From the NCBI GenBank assembly GCA_946887025.1, contig CAMPJY010000012.1, positions 1 through 30,169 of the forward strand: a stretch of 30,169 nucleotides of DNA, given 5' to 3'. The stretch comes from an uncultured Salinimicrobium sp. Its GTDB lineage: Bacteria; Bacteroidota; Bacteroidia; Flavobacteriales; Flavobacteriaceae. A program made the translations under genes and the position numbers. The notes under the pieces are model-generated. The model did not search any database. It saw only the letters and a program-made list of their open reading frames with translations, and had not been told where the DNA came from. Every line of letters begins with the position of its first letter. The first letter of the stretch is position 1. Positions 15,085 through 23,814 of this stretch are shown here, one piece after another.

Positions 15085-15699
15085 TTAATCCAGAAAAGCA
15101 ATGTGGATCCCTTCAATCACCATGTTGGCACCGATAATGGCAATGATAAGCCCCATTATTTTCTCAATCACCACGATCTTATTTTCGCCAATATAGCGCA
15201 CCAGGTATTCGCTGGAGATAAAAGCCAGGTGATTCAGCCACATGACGACTGCAAACATAGCAAGCAGGATAAGGAGCTCAATATAGCCGGCACTGGTAGT
15301 GAAGTTCATGGCTGTAACTATAGTACCCGGACCCGCCAGGATTGGAATGGCAAGAGGAGAAACGGAAATCCCTTCGTTGAAATTCACTTCTGCCTGATTA
15401 TCTATACTCGACTGCTGGGCTCTGATCATTTCAAACCCCACAAAGAACACAAGGATCCCCCCGGTGATCTTAAAGGCAGGAATGGTAAGCCCAAAAATGT
15501 CGAAGATGTATTTCCCCAGAATGATGAAGCCTGCCACAATAACAAAGGCAGTAAAGGTGGCTTTTTTGGATATATTCTTTTTGGTGGTCCTGTCAGCATG
15601 CTTGGTAAGGCCCAGGAATATGGGAATATTGCCAAAAGGATTATTAATGGCAATGAAACCCGTAAATGCAGCTATGGCGTATAAGCCGATATTTTCCAT
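15085..15699 (-). CDS. MarC family (UPF0056) membrane protein
   Basis: Six-helix inner-membrane protein of the MarC/YchE family (204 aa from the chosen start). The link to antibiotic resistance in the family name was not confirmed, and its transport role is unknown. Visible features are the N-terminal FIAINNPFGNIPIFLGLT block (family pattern NPxGxxPxF), a central SPLAIPILAGPGTIVTAMNF block that mirrors it, and the C-terminal GANMVIEG motif. The start at 15699 (MENIGLYAIAAF) is preferred over the in-frame ATG at 15753, whose extra 18 residues (KYFYQLLKSC...) are not typical. It is transcribed away from the LigD-like module. Confidence 0.9.
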   Translation of the reverse strand: MENIGLYAIAAFTGFIAINNPFGNIPIFLGLTKHADRTTKKNISKKATFTAFVIVAGFIILGKYIFDIFGLTIPAFKITGGILVFFVGFEMIRAQQSSIDNQAEVNFNEGISVSPLAIPILAGPGTIVTAMNFTTSAGYIELLILLAMFAVVMWLNHLAFISSEYLVRYIGENKIVVIEKIMGLIIAIIGANMVIEGIHIAFLD

Positions 15700-15850
15700 T
15701 CCTGTTAATCCAGAATTAAGGCAACTCTTCAAGAGCTGGTAAAAGTATTTCAAATTTAATTCCCATCAAAAGAAGAGAACTTTTATTTGATTAGTCTTTT
15801 GAACCAAACAGAAATTTAATGTATTTCTGCCAATTTCATATTTCGTTAAC

Positions 15851-15871
15851 GCAGGGACTGCCCTGCTTTTT
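15851..15871 (+). terminator. Terminator-like hairpin in the leader of the LigD-like module
   Basis: GCAGGG (15851-15856) and CCCTGC (15861-15866) pair around ACTG and are followed by T5 on the plus strand. No plus-strand gene ends nearby, and the hairpin stops 29 bp before the ATG at 15901. It could be an attenuator of the ligD-like transcript or a relic terminator. The stem is short, so the call is tentative. Confidence 0.4.
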
Positions 15872-15900
15872 GTAAATTCTCTTCCCAAATTTCTGCCCCC

Positions 15901-16497
15901 ATGAAGACCTATAACGAGAAAAGAGATTTCAGTAAGACAGGAGAACCCAAGGATGGCAGCTTTAAAAACAAAGATGATAATCCCATTTTTGTAATACAGA
16001 AACACGATGCTACCAATCTTCATTACGACTTCCGGCTGGAAATTGACAACACCCTTAAATCCTGGTCCGTTCCAAAAGGTCCCAGCACCAGCCCGTCCGT
16101 AAAAAGAATGGCCATCCCCACAGAGGACCATCCCCTTGCCTATGCCGATTTTGAAGGAACCATTCCCGAGGGAGAGTATGGTGGCGGTACAGTGATGATC
16201 TGGGACAGGGGAACCATAGAAAGTGTAAAAAAAGACGAAGAAGGAAATATAATTTCCCTGGAAGAGAGTTACAAAATGGGAAGTGTGGAAGTGGAACTCA
16301 AAGGGAAAAAATTAAAAGGAGGATACACGATCGTGAGGATGAAGGGTGGCAAGATGAGAGGTAACTGGCTGCTGATGAAACAGGACGACAAGTATGCCAA
16401 TGCCAGAAAGAACCCCGTAGAGACTGAAACAAAAAGCGCAGTGACAGGGCGTTCGCTGGAAGAGATAGCCAGAGGAGAAAAGGAAAAGAAGAAATAA
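15901..16497 (+). CDS. LigD-type 3'-phosphoesterase domain, stand-alone
   Basis: A 198-aa homologue of the 3'-phosphoesterase (PE) domain of LigD, which trims 3' ends (ribonucleoside and phosphate) during non-homologous end joining. The metal and catalytic residues of Pseudomonas LigD PE are all present: His35, His41, Asp43 and Arg45 in QKHDATNLHYDFRLE, His77 and Tyr81 in DHPLAYADFEG, then IPEGEYGGGTVMIWDRG. A basic, Lys-rich tail ends the protein. In most LigD proteins this domain is fused to ligase and polymerase; here it is a separate gene whose TAA overlaps the ATG of the polymerase gene by one base. No ku gene is in the window. Confidence 0.9.
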   Translation: MKTYNEKRDFSKTGEPKDGSFKNKDDNPIFVIQKHDATNLHYDFRLEIDNTLKSWSVPKGPSTSPSVKRMAIPTEDHPLAYADFEGTIPEGEYGGGTVMIWDRGTIESVKKDEEGNIISLEESYKMGSVEVELKGKKLKGGYTIVRMKGGKMRGNWLLMKQDDKYANARKNPVETETKSAVTGRSLEEIARGEKEKKK

Positions 16498-17288
16498 TGA
16501 AGATAGCAAACGTCGAGATCAGCCATCCGGAAAAGATTCTTTTTCCGAAAAAGAAGATCAGCAAAGGCCAAATGGCAAAGTATTATGAATCCATTGCTGA
16601 AAAAATGCTTCCTTACCTCAAGGACAGACCTCTTTCGCTGGTGCGTTATCCCAGTGGGATAAAGAAACAGGGGTTTTTTCAGAAAAATGCAGCTGAGTAC
16701 TTTCCTGATTACATAAAAAGAGTGGAAATAGAAACTGAGGATGGGATCAATACCCAAGTGATCTGCAACAATAAAAAAAGCCTTGTTTACCTGGCGAATC
16801 AGAATACGGTGGAGTTCCATATCTGGCTCAGCAAAAAAGACAAACTGCGCAAACCAGACAAAGTCGTTTTTGATCTTGATCCTCCCAAGAATTCTTTTGA
16901 CAGGGTGAAAGAGGGAGCAGGTATTCTTAAGGAATACCTCAGCCAGAAGAATTTCGATCCACATCTGATGACCACAGGAAAAAATGGCCTCCACGTCTAT
17001 TATTCCATCAGACGCGGAAAAGATTTCGATGACGTCAAGGAGGAAGTACGGGAGTACGCCGAAGAGCTGGTCCAATTGCACCCGGAGCTATTCACTACGA
17101 AGATCAGGAAAAATCAGCGGGAGGGTAAGATTTTCCTTGATTATCTGCGCAACGAATACGCACAAACCTCTGTCTGCCCCTATTCCCTTCGGGCCAATGA
17201 GACTGCAGGAATTGCCACACCTCTTGAGTGGAAGGAGCTGGAAGGTTTAAAAGCCGCTGATGCGTTCAACTACCAGAACCCTAAGTAG
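16497..17288 (+). CDS. LigD-type polymerase/primase domain, stand-alone
   Basis: A 263-aa homologue of the polymerase domain of LigD (archaeo-eukaryotic primase superfamily), which fills in ends, often with ribonucleotides, before ligation. Catalytic carboxylates are Asp126 and Asp128 in VVFDLDPP and Asp215 in KIFLDYLRN, and the nucleotide-binding segment is TTGKNGLHVYYS. The ending NETAGIATPLEWKEL is typical for the domain. It starts within the stop of the phosphoesterase gene (TAATG overlap), so coupled translation is expected. No ATP-dependent ligase domain (KxDG motif) follows: the next gene is the convergent icmF, 42 bp away. A partner ligase would have to be encoded elsewhere. Confidence 0.92.
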   Translation: MKIANVEISHPEKILFPKKKISKGQMAKYYESIAEKMLPYLKDRPLSLVRYPSGIKKQGFFQKNAAEYFPDYIKRVEIETEDGINTQVICNNKKSLVYLANQNTVEFHIWLSKKDKLRKPDKVVFDLDPPKNSFDRVKEGAGILKEYLSQKNFDPHLMTTGKNGLHVYYSIRRGKDFDDVKEEVREYAEELVQLHPELFTTKIRKNQREGKIFLDYLRNEYAQTSVCPYSLRANETAGIATPLEWKELEGLKAADAFNYQNPK

Positions 17289-17330
17289 ATACGCAATTTA
17301 TCGCGTGTCACGTCCCGAGCCTCCCCAGAT

Positions 17331-20300
17331 TTACATATTTCTCCTGTACTGCCCACCAACTTCAAAAAGAGCGGTGGTGATCTGTCCAAGGGAACACACT
17401 TTGGTGGCTTCCATCAGCACCTCAAAAATATTCTCATTTTGAACAGCTGCATTTTTCACCATCGCCAAAGTCTCCTCTTCGAGCTCCTTCTTCGCCTCAT
17501 GTAAATTCTGAAGTGTTTGTATCTGGTTTTGCTTCTCTTCCTCGGTGGCTCTTATCACTTCCCCCGGAGTTACTGTAGGCGAGCCTGTGGAACTCAGGAA
17601 GGTATTCACCCCTATGATTGGATATTCCCCACTATGTTTCAGAGTTTCGTAATACAGACTCTCCTCCTGGATCTTGCTTCGCTGGTACATGGTCTCCATG
17701 GCACCCAACACCCCTCCTCTTTCGGTGATCCTGTCGAATTCCAGTAATACAGCCTCTTCCACGAGATCGGTAAGTTCCTCAATAATAAATGAGCCCTGGA
17801 TAGGGTTTTCGTTTTTCGCCAGTCCAAGCTCTTTATTTATGATAAGCTGGATAGCCATGGCCCTGCGTACAGAAGCTTCTGTAGGCGTTGTAATGGCTTC
17901 ATCGTAAGCATTGGTGTGTAAGGAATTACAGTTGTCGTAGATTGCGTAAAGAGCCTGTAAAGTGGTCCTGATATCGTTGAAGTCAATCTCCTGCGCATGA
18001 AGTGAACGTCCCGAAGTCTGGATGTGATACTTCAGCATCTGGGCCCTTGGATCAGCATTATACTTATACTTCAGGGCCTTGGACCAGATCTTTCTTGCTA
18101 CCCTTCCAATTACTGCATATTCAGGATCCACGCCATTGGAAAAGAAGAACGAAAGGTTGGGGCCGAATTTATTGATATCCATCCCGCGGCTCAGGTAATA
18201 CTCCACATACGTGAAGCCGTTGGCAAGAGTGAGTGCCAGCTGGGTAATGGGATTGGCACCCGCTTCGGCAATATGGTATCCTGAAATTGATACAGAATAA
18301 AAATTCCTCACATTTTCCTGAATGAAATACTCCTGCACGTCCCCCATTAAGCGAAGGGCAAATTCAGTAGAAAATATACAGGTATTCTGCGCCTGGTCCT
18401 CTTTCAGGATATCAGCCTGCACCGTTCCTCTAACCTGCATCAGGGTGCGTTTCTTGATCTCGTTATAAACCTCTGCTGAAAGCACCTGATCGCCTGTCAC
18501 CCCGAGGAGCATCAGGCCCAGTCCGTCATTCCCTTCTGGCAGGTCCCCACGGTATTGGGGCCTCTCCACTTCCTTGTCGGCATAGATGTTTTTGATCTTT
18601 TCCTCCACCTCTGCCTCCAGCCCATGGCTTTTGATATATTTCTCGCACTGCTGATCGATGGCAGCATTCATAAAGAAGCCCAGCAACATCGGCGCCGGTC
18701 CGTTTATGGTCATACTTACAGAAGTCATTGCATCCGCAAGATCAAATCCTGAGTAAAGTTTCTTGGCATCGTCAAGACAACAAATGGAAACCCCGGCATT
18801 TCCTATCTTTCCGTATATATCGGGACGGAAATCGGGATCATTCCCGTATAGGGTTACAGAATCAAAGGCGGTGGAAAGGCGTTTGGCAGGAAGACCCATG
18901 CTCACGTAGTGGAAACGACGGTTGGTGCGTTCAGGGGAACCTTCCCCGGCAAACATTCTCGTGGGATCTTCCCCCATTCTTTTGAATGGATACAGGCCTG
19001 CTGTGTACGGGAATTCCCCGGGCACGTTTTCCTGCAGGCACCATCTCAGGATATCTCCCCAGGCCTGATACTTTGGAAGGGCTACTTTCGGGATCTCCGT
19101 GTGGGACAAGGACTCAGTGTGGGTCTTGATCTTTATCTCCTTATCCCGGACCTTAAAGCTGTAAATTGGCTCCTTATACCTGTTCACCTTCTCCTCCCAT
19201 CCTGTAATGATCTCCCAGTTATAAGGATCCAGGTCCATTTTCACCTTATCAAACTCCTTCTTCAACAGGTTAGTAAAATCCTGGTTTTCTGAACCTGCAT
19301 TTTCCAAACTTTCATCCTCAAGGCCGTACTGATTAATATCAATAGCAGAACCGGTGACCGACTCTAGTGTTTTATAGATCCCATAAAGCTTTTGTGCCAC
19401 CTCAGCCTGTGCCACTGCCTTCTCATCATATGAGCGGTTATTTTCTGCAATTTCTGAAAGATAGCGGGTCCTGCTCGGCGGAATAACGAAGATCTTTTCA
19501 CTCATTTCCTTCGAAATATGAAAATCAGATTGCAGGCCTGCTTCTGTCTTTTCATCGATCTTGTCCATGATCTCCCTGTACAGCGTATTCATACCCGGAT
19601 CATTAAACTGGGAAGCTATGGTTCCAAAAACCGGAAGGCTATCCGGATTGGAATGCCAGAGCCCGTGGTTGCGCTGATATTGTTTTTTCACATCCCTAAG
19701 CGCGTCAAGGGCGCCTCGCTTGTCAAATTTATTGATGGCGACCAGATCTGCGAAATCGAGCATATCTATCTTCTCCAGCTGGGTTGCAGCACCGAATTCA
19801 GGAGTCATCACGTACAGGGATACGTCAGAATGTTCCAGGATTTCGGTGTCGGACTGCCCAATTCCGGAGGTTTCCAGAACAATCAGATCATAATTTGCAG
19901 CTTTCAGGACCTCGATTGCTTCCGCCACATATTTGGAAAGCGCCAGATTGGACTGGCGGGTTGCCAGCGAACGCATATAAACACGGGGATTATTAATTGC
20001 ATTCATCCTGATCCTGTCCCCCAGAAGGGCTCCCCCTGTTTTTCTTTTTGAAGGATCCACGGAAATAATTCCAATGGTCTTTTCGGGGAAATCCAGTAGA
20101 AATCTTCGCACCAGTTCATCTACCAGGGAAGATTTTCCGGCTCCTCCGGTACCCGTTATTCCCAACACCGGAGTCTTTCTGCTCTTATTTATCTCATGAA
20201 TGGAGGCCAGAGTATCCTTAGCCACTTCCGGGAAATTTTCAGCTGCTGATATGATCCTTGCGATTGCGCCCGGTTCTTTGTCAGCCAGCCTTTTCTCCTC

Positions 20301-20759
20301 CCCATTCAGGGAACCCCCAACGGGGTAATCCGACTGCTTCACCAGATCGTTGATCATCCCCTGCAGCCCCAGTTCCCGACCGTCATCGGGAGAATAGATC
20401 CGGGTGATCCCGTAGTCCATCAGTTCTTTGATCTCTTCAGGAAGGATTACTCCCCCGCCACCGCCGAAGATTTTGATATGCCCCGCCCCTTTCTCCTGAA
20501 GCAGGTCATACATATATTTGAAATATTCAGTATGCCCTCCCTGGTAGGAAGTCATGGCTATGGAATTGGCGTCCTCCTGGATAGCGCAGTTCACCACCTC
20601 TTCCACGCTGCGGTCATGGCCCAGGTGAATCACCTCGACTCCGGTGGCCTGGATGATCCTCCGCATTATATTAATGGCGGCATCATGCCCATCAAAAAGC
20701 GAGGCTGCGGTAACTATTCGTACTTTATTTTTGGGTTTATAAGGAGCTTGCTGTTCCAT
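17331..20759 (-). CDS. icmF: Fused isobutyryl-CoA mutase IcmF (B12-dependent mutase with G-protein chaperone)
   Basis: Adenosylcobalamin-dependent mutase that interconverts isobutyryl-CoA and n-butyryl-CoA (some relatives act on pivalyl/isovaleryl-CoA). Domains in order: B12-binding, about 10-145, with DGHDAA (His25 as likely cobalt ligand); MeaB-like GTPase chaperone, about 195-420, with P-loop [12 protein letters not shown] (200-211), [17 protein letters not shown] and NKFD (343-346); linker; and substrate-binding barrel, about 560-1142. Substrate markers fit IcmF: Phe603 in RMFAGEG, where methylmalonyl-CoA mutase has Tyr, and Gln791 in AQNTCIF, where it has Arg. At 1142 aa it is somewhat long, with extra sequence around 705-770. 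Stands alone. Confidence 0.96.
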   Translation of the reverse strand: MEQQAPYKPKNKVRIVTAASLFDGHDAAINIMRRIIQATGVEVIHLGHDRSVEEVVNCAIQEDANSIAMTSYQGGHTEYFKYMYDLLQEKGAGHIKIFGGGGGVILPEEIKELMDYGITRIYSPDDGRELGLQGMINDLVKQSDYPVGGSLNGEEKRLADKEPGAIARIISAAENFPEVAKDTLASIHEINKSRKTPVLGITGTGGAGKSSLVDELVRRFLLDFPEKTIGIISVDPSKRKTGGALLGDRIRMNAINNPRVYMRSLATRQSNLALSKYVAEAIEVLKAANYDLIVLETSGIGQSDTEILEHSDVSLYVMTPEFGAATQLEKIDMLDFADLVAINKFDKRGALDALRDVKKQYQRNHGLWHSNPDSLPVFGTIASQFNDPGMNTLYREIMDKIDEKTEAGLQSDFHISKEMSEKIFVIPPSRTRYLSEIAENNRSYDEKAVAQAEVAQKLYGIYKTLESVTGSAIDINQYGLEDESLENAGSENQDFTNLLKKEFDKVKMDLDPYNWEIITGWEEKVNRYKEPIYSFKVRDKEIKIKTHTESLSHTEIPKVALPKYQAWGDILRWCLQENVPGEFPYTAGLYPFKRMGEDPTRMFAGEGSPERTNRRFHYVSMGLPAKRLSTAFDSVTLYGNDPDFRPDIYGKIGNAGVSICCLDDAKKLYSGFDLADAMTSVSMTINGPAPMLLGFFMNAAIDQQCEKYIKSHGLEAEVEEKIKNIYADKEVERPQYRGDLPEGNDGLGLMLLGVTGDQVLSAEVYNEIKKRTLMQVRGTVQADILKEDQAQNTCIFSTEFALRLMGDVQEYFIQENVRNFYSVSISGYHIAEAGANPITQLALTLANGFTYVEYYLSRGMDINKFGPNLSFFFSNGVDPEYAVIGRVARKIWSKALKYKYNADPRAQMLKYHIQTSGRSLHAQEIDFNDIRTTLQALYAIYDNCNSLHTNAYDEAITTPTEASVRRAMAIQLIINKELGLAKNENPIQGSFIIEELTDLVEEAVLLEFDRITERGGVLGAMETMYQRSKIQEESLYYETLKHSGEYPIIGVNTFLSSTGSPTVTPGEVIRATEEEKQNQIQTLQNLHEAKKELEEETLAMVKNAAVQNENIFEVLMEATKVCSLGQITTALFEVGGQYRRNM

Positions 20760-20891
20760 CGTTGAAATATCATATTTTTAGTGGGCGCAATTTACGAATT
20801 TCGGAAGGAAGATGCCATTATTCAAAGGTTTTTCAACAAGGGAATTGAATGCCCTAACTTTTGTTTAAGATTTAGATCTGCTTTTTTCTGA

Positions 20892-20899
20892 TATCTTTG
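20892..20899 (+). promoter_or_regulatory. Candidate -7 element for the DUF4197 gene
   Basis: TATCTTTG matches TAnnTTTG, 14 bp before the ATG at 20914. A weak TTT (20871-20873) lies 18 bp upstream in place of the -33 TTG. Confidence 0.45.
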
Positions 20900-20913
20900 A
20901 AAAAACACCTCTC

Positions 20914-21615
20914 ATGAAAAAGTTCTACCTCTTTTTTTTTATCCTCAGCTTCACCTCCTGCGCTGAATTACAACAAATAGCCGATCAGATTCCCCAGCAG
21001 GGAACCATCACCAACACAGAAATAGCCGGAGGATTAAAACAGGCCCTGAATAAGGGAATCGATCTTCAGGTATCAAAGTTAACCGAAGAAGGAGGCTTTT
21101 TCCGAAATGAACTGGTGCGTATAACCCTTCCCCCTGAACTTCAGAAGGTGGATAGAACCTTACGGGATGTAGGCTTGGATGCTTTAGCTGATGAAGGATT
21201 GATGGTCCTGAACCGTGCCGCAGAAGAAGCAGTAAAAGAAGCCACTCCTATTTTTGTGAATGCGGTGCAGGAAATAACCTTTGCCGATGCCAGGAACATC
21301 CTCTTAGGCAGTGACACCGCGGCGACAGCCTACCTATCGGATAAAACTTCGGAGGAATTATATTCCAAATTTAATCCTGTTATTAAAGAATCTCTTGATA
21401 AGGTTGGCGCCACTCAAATCTGGAGCAATCTCATTCAGCGTTATAACGCATTGCCCTTAACCTCTAGTGTTAATCCAGATCTTCCGGACTATGTCACAGA
21501 GGAAGCCCTCGAAGGGGTGTTCACAATGATTTCCCTGGAAGAACAGAAGATCAGGAATGACCTGTCTGCCCGCACCACCTCCCTGCTAAAAAAGGTTTTC
21601 GCGCTACAGGATTAA
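20914..21615 (+). CDS. DUF4197 lipoprotein
   Basis: A 233-aa exported protein of the DUF4197 family, common in Bacteroidota and Proteobacteria, without a known activity. The N-terminus MKKFYLFFFILSFTSC is a lipoprotein signal peptide with Cys16. The mature part is predicted helical, with family features GGLKQALNKGI, ITLPPELQKVDRTLRDVG, EEAVKEATPIFVNAVQEITFADARNIL and the terminal IRNDLSARTTSLLKKVF. It is divergent from icmF. No clear terminator was found after the stop. Confidence 0.92.
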   Translation: MKKFYLFFFILSFTSCAELQQIADQIPQQGTITNTEIAGGLKQALNKGIDLQVSKLTEEGGFFRNELVRITLPPELQKVDRTLRDVGLDALADEGLMVLNRAAEEAVKEATPIFVNAVQEITFADARNILLGSDTAATAYLSDKTSEELYSKFNPVIKESLDKVGATQIWSNLIQRYNALPLTSSVNPDLPDYVTEEALEGVFTMISLEEQKIRNDLSARTTSLLKKVFALQD

Positions 21616-21844
21616 GAAATTGGCCAACGAAAGCATAAGGGGAATATTGTTCTATTTTTCCGTAATTAAAAGAAGCAGGGGAGTTATGAACAAAGTTATT
21701 CACAATCATAACCTTTCCTTAAGGCCCCTCTTTCCTGTAAATCAACCCTTTAATCTCAAAAGTTTTTAACAATTAACATTGTTTTGTTGGAACATTTACC
21801 ACAACCTTAACTTTAACTTAGGAAATTTTCCAATACTGGGCAGA

Positions 21845-21852
21845 TATCTTTG
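21845..21852 (+). promoter_or_regulatory. Candidate -7 element for the Lacal_2735-type gene
   Basis: TATCTTTG matches TAnnTTTG, 21 bp before the ATG at 21874. The 258-bp interval 21616-21873 upstream holds no gene; it has a 7-bp inverted repeat GTTATGA / TCATAAC (21683-21689 and 21706-21712) of unknown meaning. Confidence 0.45.
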
Positions 21853-21873
21853 TAGAAACAAGATTAGATGCAC

Positions 21874-22053
21874 ATGTTCCGATTATTTGAACCTCGTTCG
21901 ACTCTGGATAAGTTACGGGAAAAATATTCCTACCTCATGCGGCATGCCTATGAAGTTGCGGTTATTGACAAAACCAAAAGTGATTTGCTCAATGACAAGG
22001 CCTGTAAAATTCTACGGGAGATAAGGCGCATGGAATTTCAGAATGAACACTAA
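21874..22053 (+). CDS. Lacal_2735 family small protein
   Basis: A 59-aa, charged, helical protein resembling the flavobacterial Lacal_2735 family (short proteins starting MF.LF..., then KLREKYSYLMRHAYEVA and a second helix ending near REIRRMEF). Function unknown; no membrane segment or signal peptide. The ATG at 21874 (MFRLF) is preferred over the one at 21868 (MHMFRLF) because the family begins this way. Its stop overlaps the end of the convergent BtuF-like gene by 4 bp, so no terminator separates the two. Confidence 0.7.
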   Translation: MFRLFEPRSTLDKLREKYSYLMRHAYEVAVIDKTKSDLLNDKACKILREIRRMEFQNEH

Positions 22054-22838
22054 GAAGCCCTGAGGCTTTTAAAATATGAAAATGCAGCTATCAGACGGGA
22101 GCCATACCAGCTGAAATACTCCCCGTCGACCAGCTTTATCTGGCACTCACAACTTTGCCGGAGTTTTACCCTATGGTTCTCATTAAAGGGGTAAGGCTCA
22201 GAAGATAAAAGCAACAACTCCACCCCTTTCTCTTTCAGGCTTTGCAGATCCACCTCGGGATATCTCCCTTTTTCCTGATCGTAAACATTCTGATACTTGT
22301 TCAGTTTTAAAAGATGATCAATAAAGGTATCACCCCCAGCAACCATCCAGGGATCCTTCCAGATGAAATAAGCCACCTTCTTTATCGGCAGGTCCTTCAC
22401 CTCCTCCTGAAAATCCATTAAGCCTTCCAAAATTCCAGATATCAGCTCGCCTGCCTTTGCTTCAGCCTCAAATATCTCCGCATACTGTCCAATCAGTGTC
22501 AGGGTATCCTCTATATTCCTGATATCTGAAACATGTACGGGTGCAATTTTCTCCAGCTCCTGTACCATCTCAGGAGTATTTTCCTCCTTATTGCACAGGA
22601 TTATTTCTGGACGAAGGGCCCTTATTTTTTCAAAATTCACCTTCTTCGTTCCCCCTACAATTTTCTTCTCTTTCCTGAGATGGGCCGGATGTACACAGAA
22701 TTTAGTTAATCCGACCAACTTTTCCTCGAGCCCAAGGTCCACGATTAATTCCGTCAGACTGGGTACCAGGCTTACTATCCTTTGCGGAATATCTTGAAAG
22801 CTTAGGGTCCTACCCAATTGATCTGGGATGTTATTCAT
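22050..22838 (-). CDS. BtuF-like helical-backbone metal-receptor protein without a signal peptide
   Basis: Homologue of periplasmic-binding proteins of class III (BtuF/FepB type, which capture cobalamin or Fe-siderophores), 262 aa. The N-terminal part PQRIVSLVPSLTELIVDLGLEEKLVGLTKFC and the ALRPEIILCNKEENTPEMV block are typical, as are IWKDPWMVAGGDTFIDHLL and GSRLIAAFSYF near the end. No signal peptide or lipobox is seen: the protein starts MNNIPDQLGRTLSF, directly in the first strand. So it is probably cytoplasmic and not a normal ABC receptor; I remember similar leaderless homologues in other Bacteroidota. No permease or ATPase is adjacent. It is 65 bp downstream of pyrF and may share its transcript. 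Confidence 0.85.
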   Translation of the reverse strand: MNNIPDQLGRTLSFQDIPQRIVSLVPSLTELIVDLGLEEKLVGLTKFCVHPAHLRKEKKIVGGTKKVNFEKIRALRPEIILCNKEENTPEMVQELEKIAPVHVSDIRNIEDTLTLIGQYAEIFEAEAKAGELISGILEGLMDFQEEVKDLPIKKVAYFIWKDPWMVAGGDTFIDHLLKLNKYQNVYDQEKGRYPEVDLQSLKEKGVELLLLSSEPYPFNENHRVKLRQSCECQIKLVDGEYFSWYGSRLIAAFSYFKSLRAS

Positions 22839-22903
22839 TACCTAGTGGTTTTATGGCTAACCCGCTGATCGGTTGCGCTCTGGAGATCAGGCGCAGCGTG
22901 AGC

Positions 22904-23728
22904 TTAACAATTATTGTCTGCCAATATCTTTTCCATCTCCCCCTGCAACTCCCCTGCCACAGCTGCCGCCGCCTTGGCAAAGTCCTTTTCAGAAGAGGCA
23001 TATAGAATGGCACGCGAAGAATTAATCAGCAGGCCGATATTGGAATTCATTCCATATCTGCAGACTTCCCGAAGATCCCCTCCCTGTGCCCCCACTCCGG
23101 GAACCAGAAAGAAATTATTAGGCGCCAGCTGTCTTACCTCCGCAATCAATTTAGCCCGCGTAGCCCCGACCACGTACATCAGATTCTGCCCGTTCTTCCA
23201 ATCCCGGGAAATCTTTATGACCTTCTTAAAAAGCTCTTCCCCATCAATTTCTGAGGTCTGAAAATCAAAGGCGCCCTCATTGGAAGTCAGAGCCAGGAGA
23301 ATAGTGTGCTTGTCCTGAAAGGCTAGAAAAGGTTCTACCGAATCCTTCCCCATATAAGGAGCCACAGTAACGGAGTCAAAACCAAGGTCTTCAAAAAAGG
23401 CTTTGGCATACCGACCCGATGTATTGCCAATATCCCCCCTCTTGGCATCGGCGATCGTAAAAATTTCAGGATGCTTCTCGTTTAAATACTCTATCGTCCG
23501 CTGCAGGGATTTCCAGCCTTTTATTCCGTAAGCTTCGTAAAATGCCGTATTGGGTTTATAAGCCACCGCCAGATGATGGGTAGCATCGATAATGGCTTTA
23601 TTAAAGGCAAAAATTGGGTCCTCCTCCTGCAGTAAGTGCTGCGGTATCTTTTCAAGATCGACGTCCAGACCTATGCAGAGGAATGATCTCTTGCGCTTGA
23701 TTTGGTTTACTAATTCCTGAGTGGTCAT
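22904..23728 (-). CDS. pyrF: Orotidine 5'-phosphate decarboxylase (type 2)
   Basis: Last step of de novo UMP synthesis: decarboxylates OMP to UMP. The 274-aa protein belongs to the longer (type 2) subfamily. Motifs are FLCIGLDVD near the N-terminus, the catalytic Asp/Lys block IADAKRGDIGNTSGRYAKAFF, VTVAPYMGKDSVEPF, and the phosphate-binding end LVPGVGAQGGD...NSSRAILYAS. The active site appears complete. It lies between prfA, from which it is separated by a terminator, and the BtuF-like gene. No other pyr genes are in the window. Confidence 0.96.
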   Translation of the reverse strand: MTTQELVNQIKRKRSFLCIGLDVDLEKIPQHLLQEEDPIFAFNKAIIDATHHLAVAYKPNTAFYEAYGIKGWKSLQRTIEYLNEKHPEIFTIADAKRGDIGNTSGRYAKAFFEDLGFDSVTVAPYMGKDSVEPFLAFQDKHTILLALTSNEGAFDFQTSEIDGEELFKKVIKISRDWKNGQNLMYVVGATRAKLIAEVRQLAPNNFFLVPGVGAQGGDLREVCRYGMNSNIGLLINSSRAILYASSEKDFAKAAAAVAGELQGEMEKILADNNC

Positions 23729-23786
23729 ACTTTAAACAATATATTGGCTTGGTTGCTCCCCCTAAAATGTCACTATGAAAATAAAA

Positions 23787-23811
23787 AAAGCCGCCGGTTC
23801 CCGGCAGCTTT
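23787..23811 (-). terminator. Intrinsic terminator of prfA
   Basis: AAAGCCGCCGG (23787-23797) and CCGGCAGCTTT (23801-23811) form an 11-bp stem with one mismatch (a G:U pair in the minus-strand RNA) and a 3-nt loop. On the minus strand a T7 run follows. It begins 3 bp after the prfA stop codon. Confidence 0.88.
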
Positions 23812-23814
23812 GTT

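Noticed and set aside
16269..17081. 270-codon minus-strand frame opposite the LigD polymerase gene
   Set aside because: Phe/Leu-rich antisense of a strongly supported gene with intact catalytic motifs on the plus strand.
21694..21705. DnaA-box-like sequence TTATTCACA near 21.7 kb
   Set aside because: A single variant box without a cluster, AT-rich unwinding repeats, or dnaA/dnaN nearby; not an origin.
22861..22903. Imperfect hairpin between pyrF and the BtuF-like gene
   Set aside because: Short mismatched arms (TGCGC / GCGCA) and no T-run; not supportable as a terminator.
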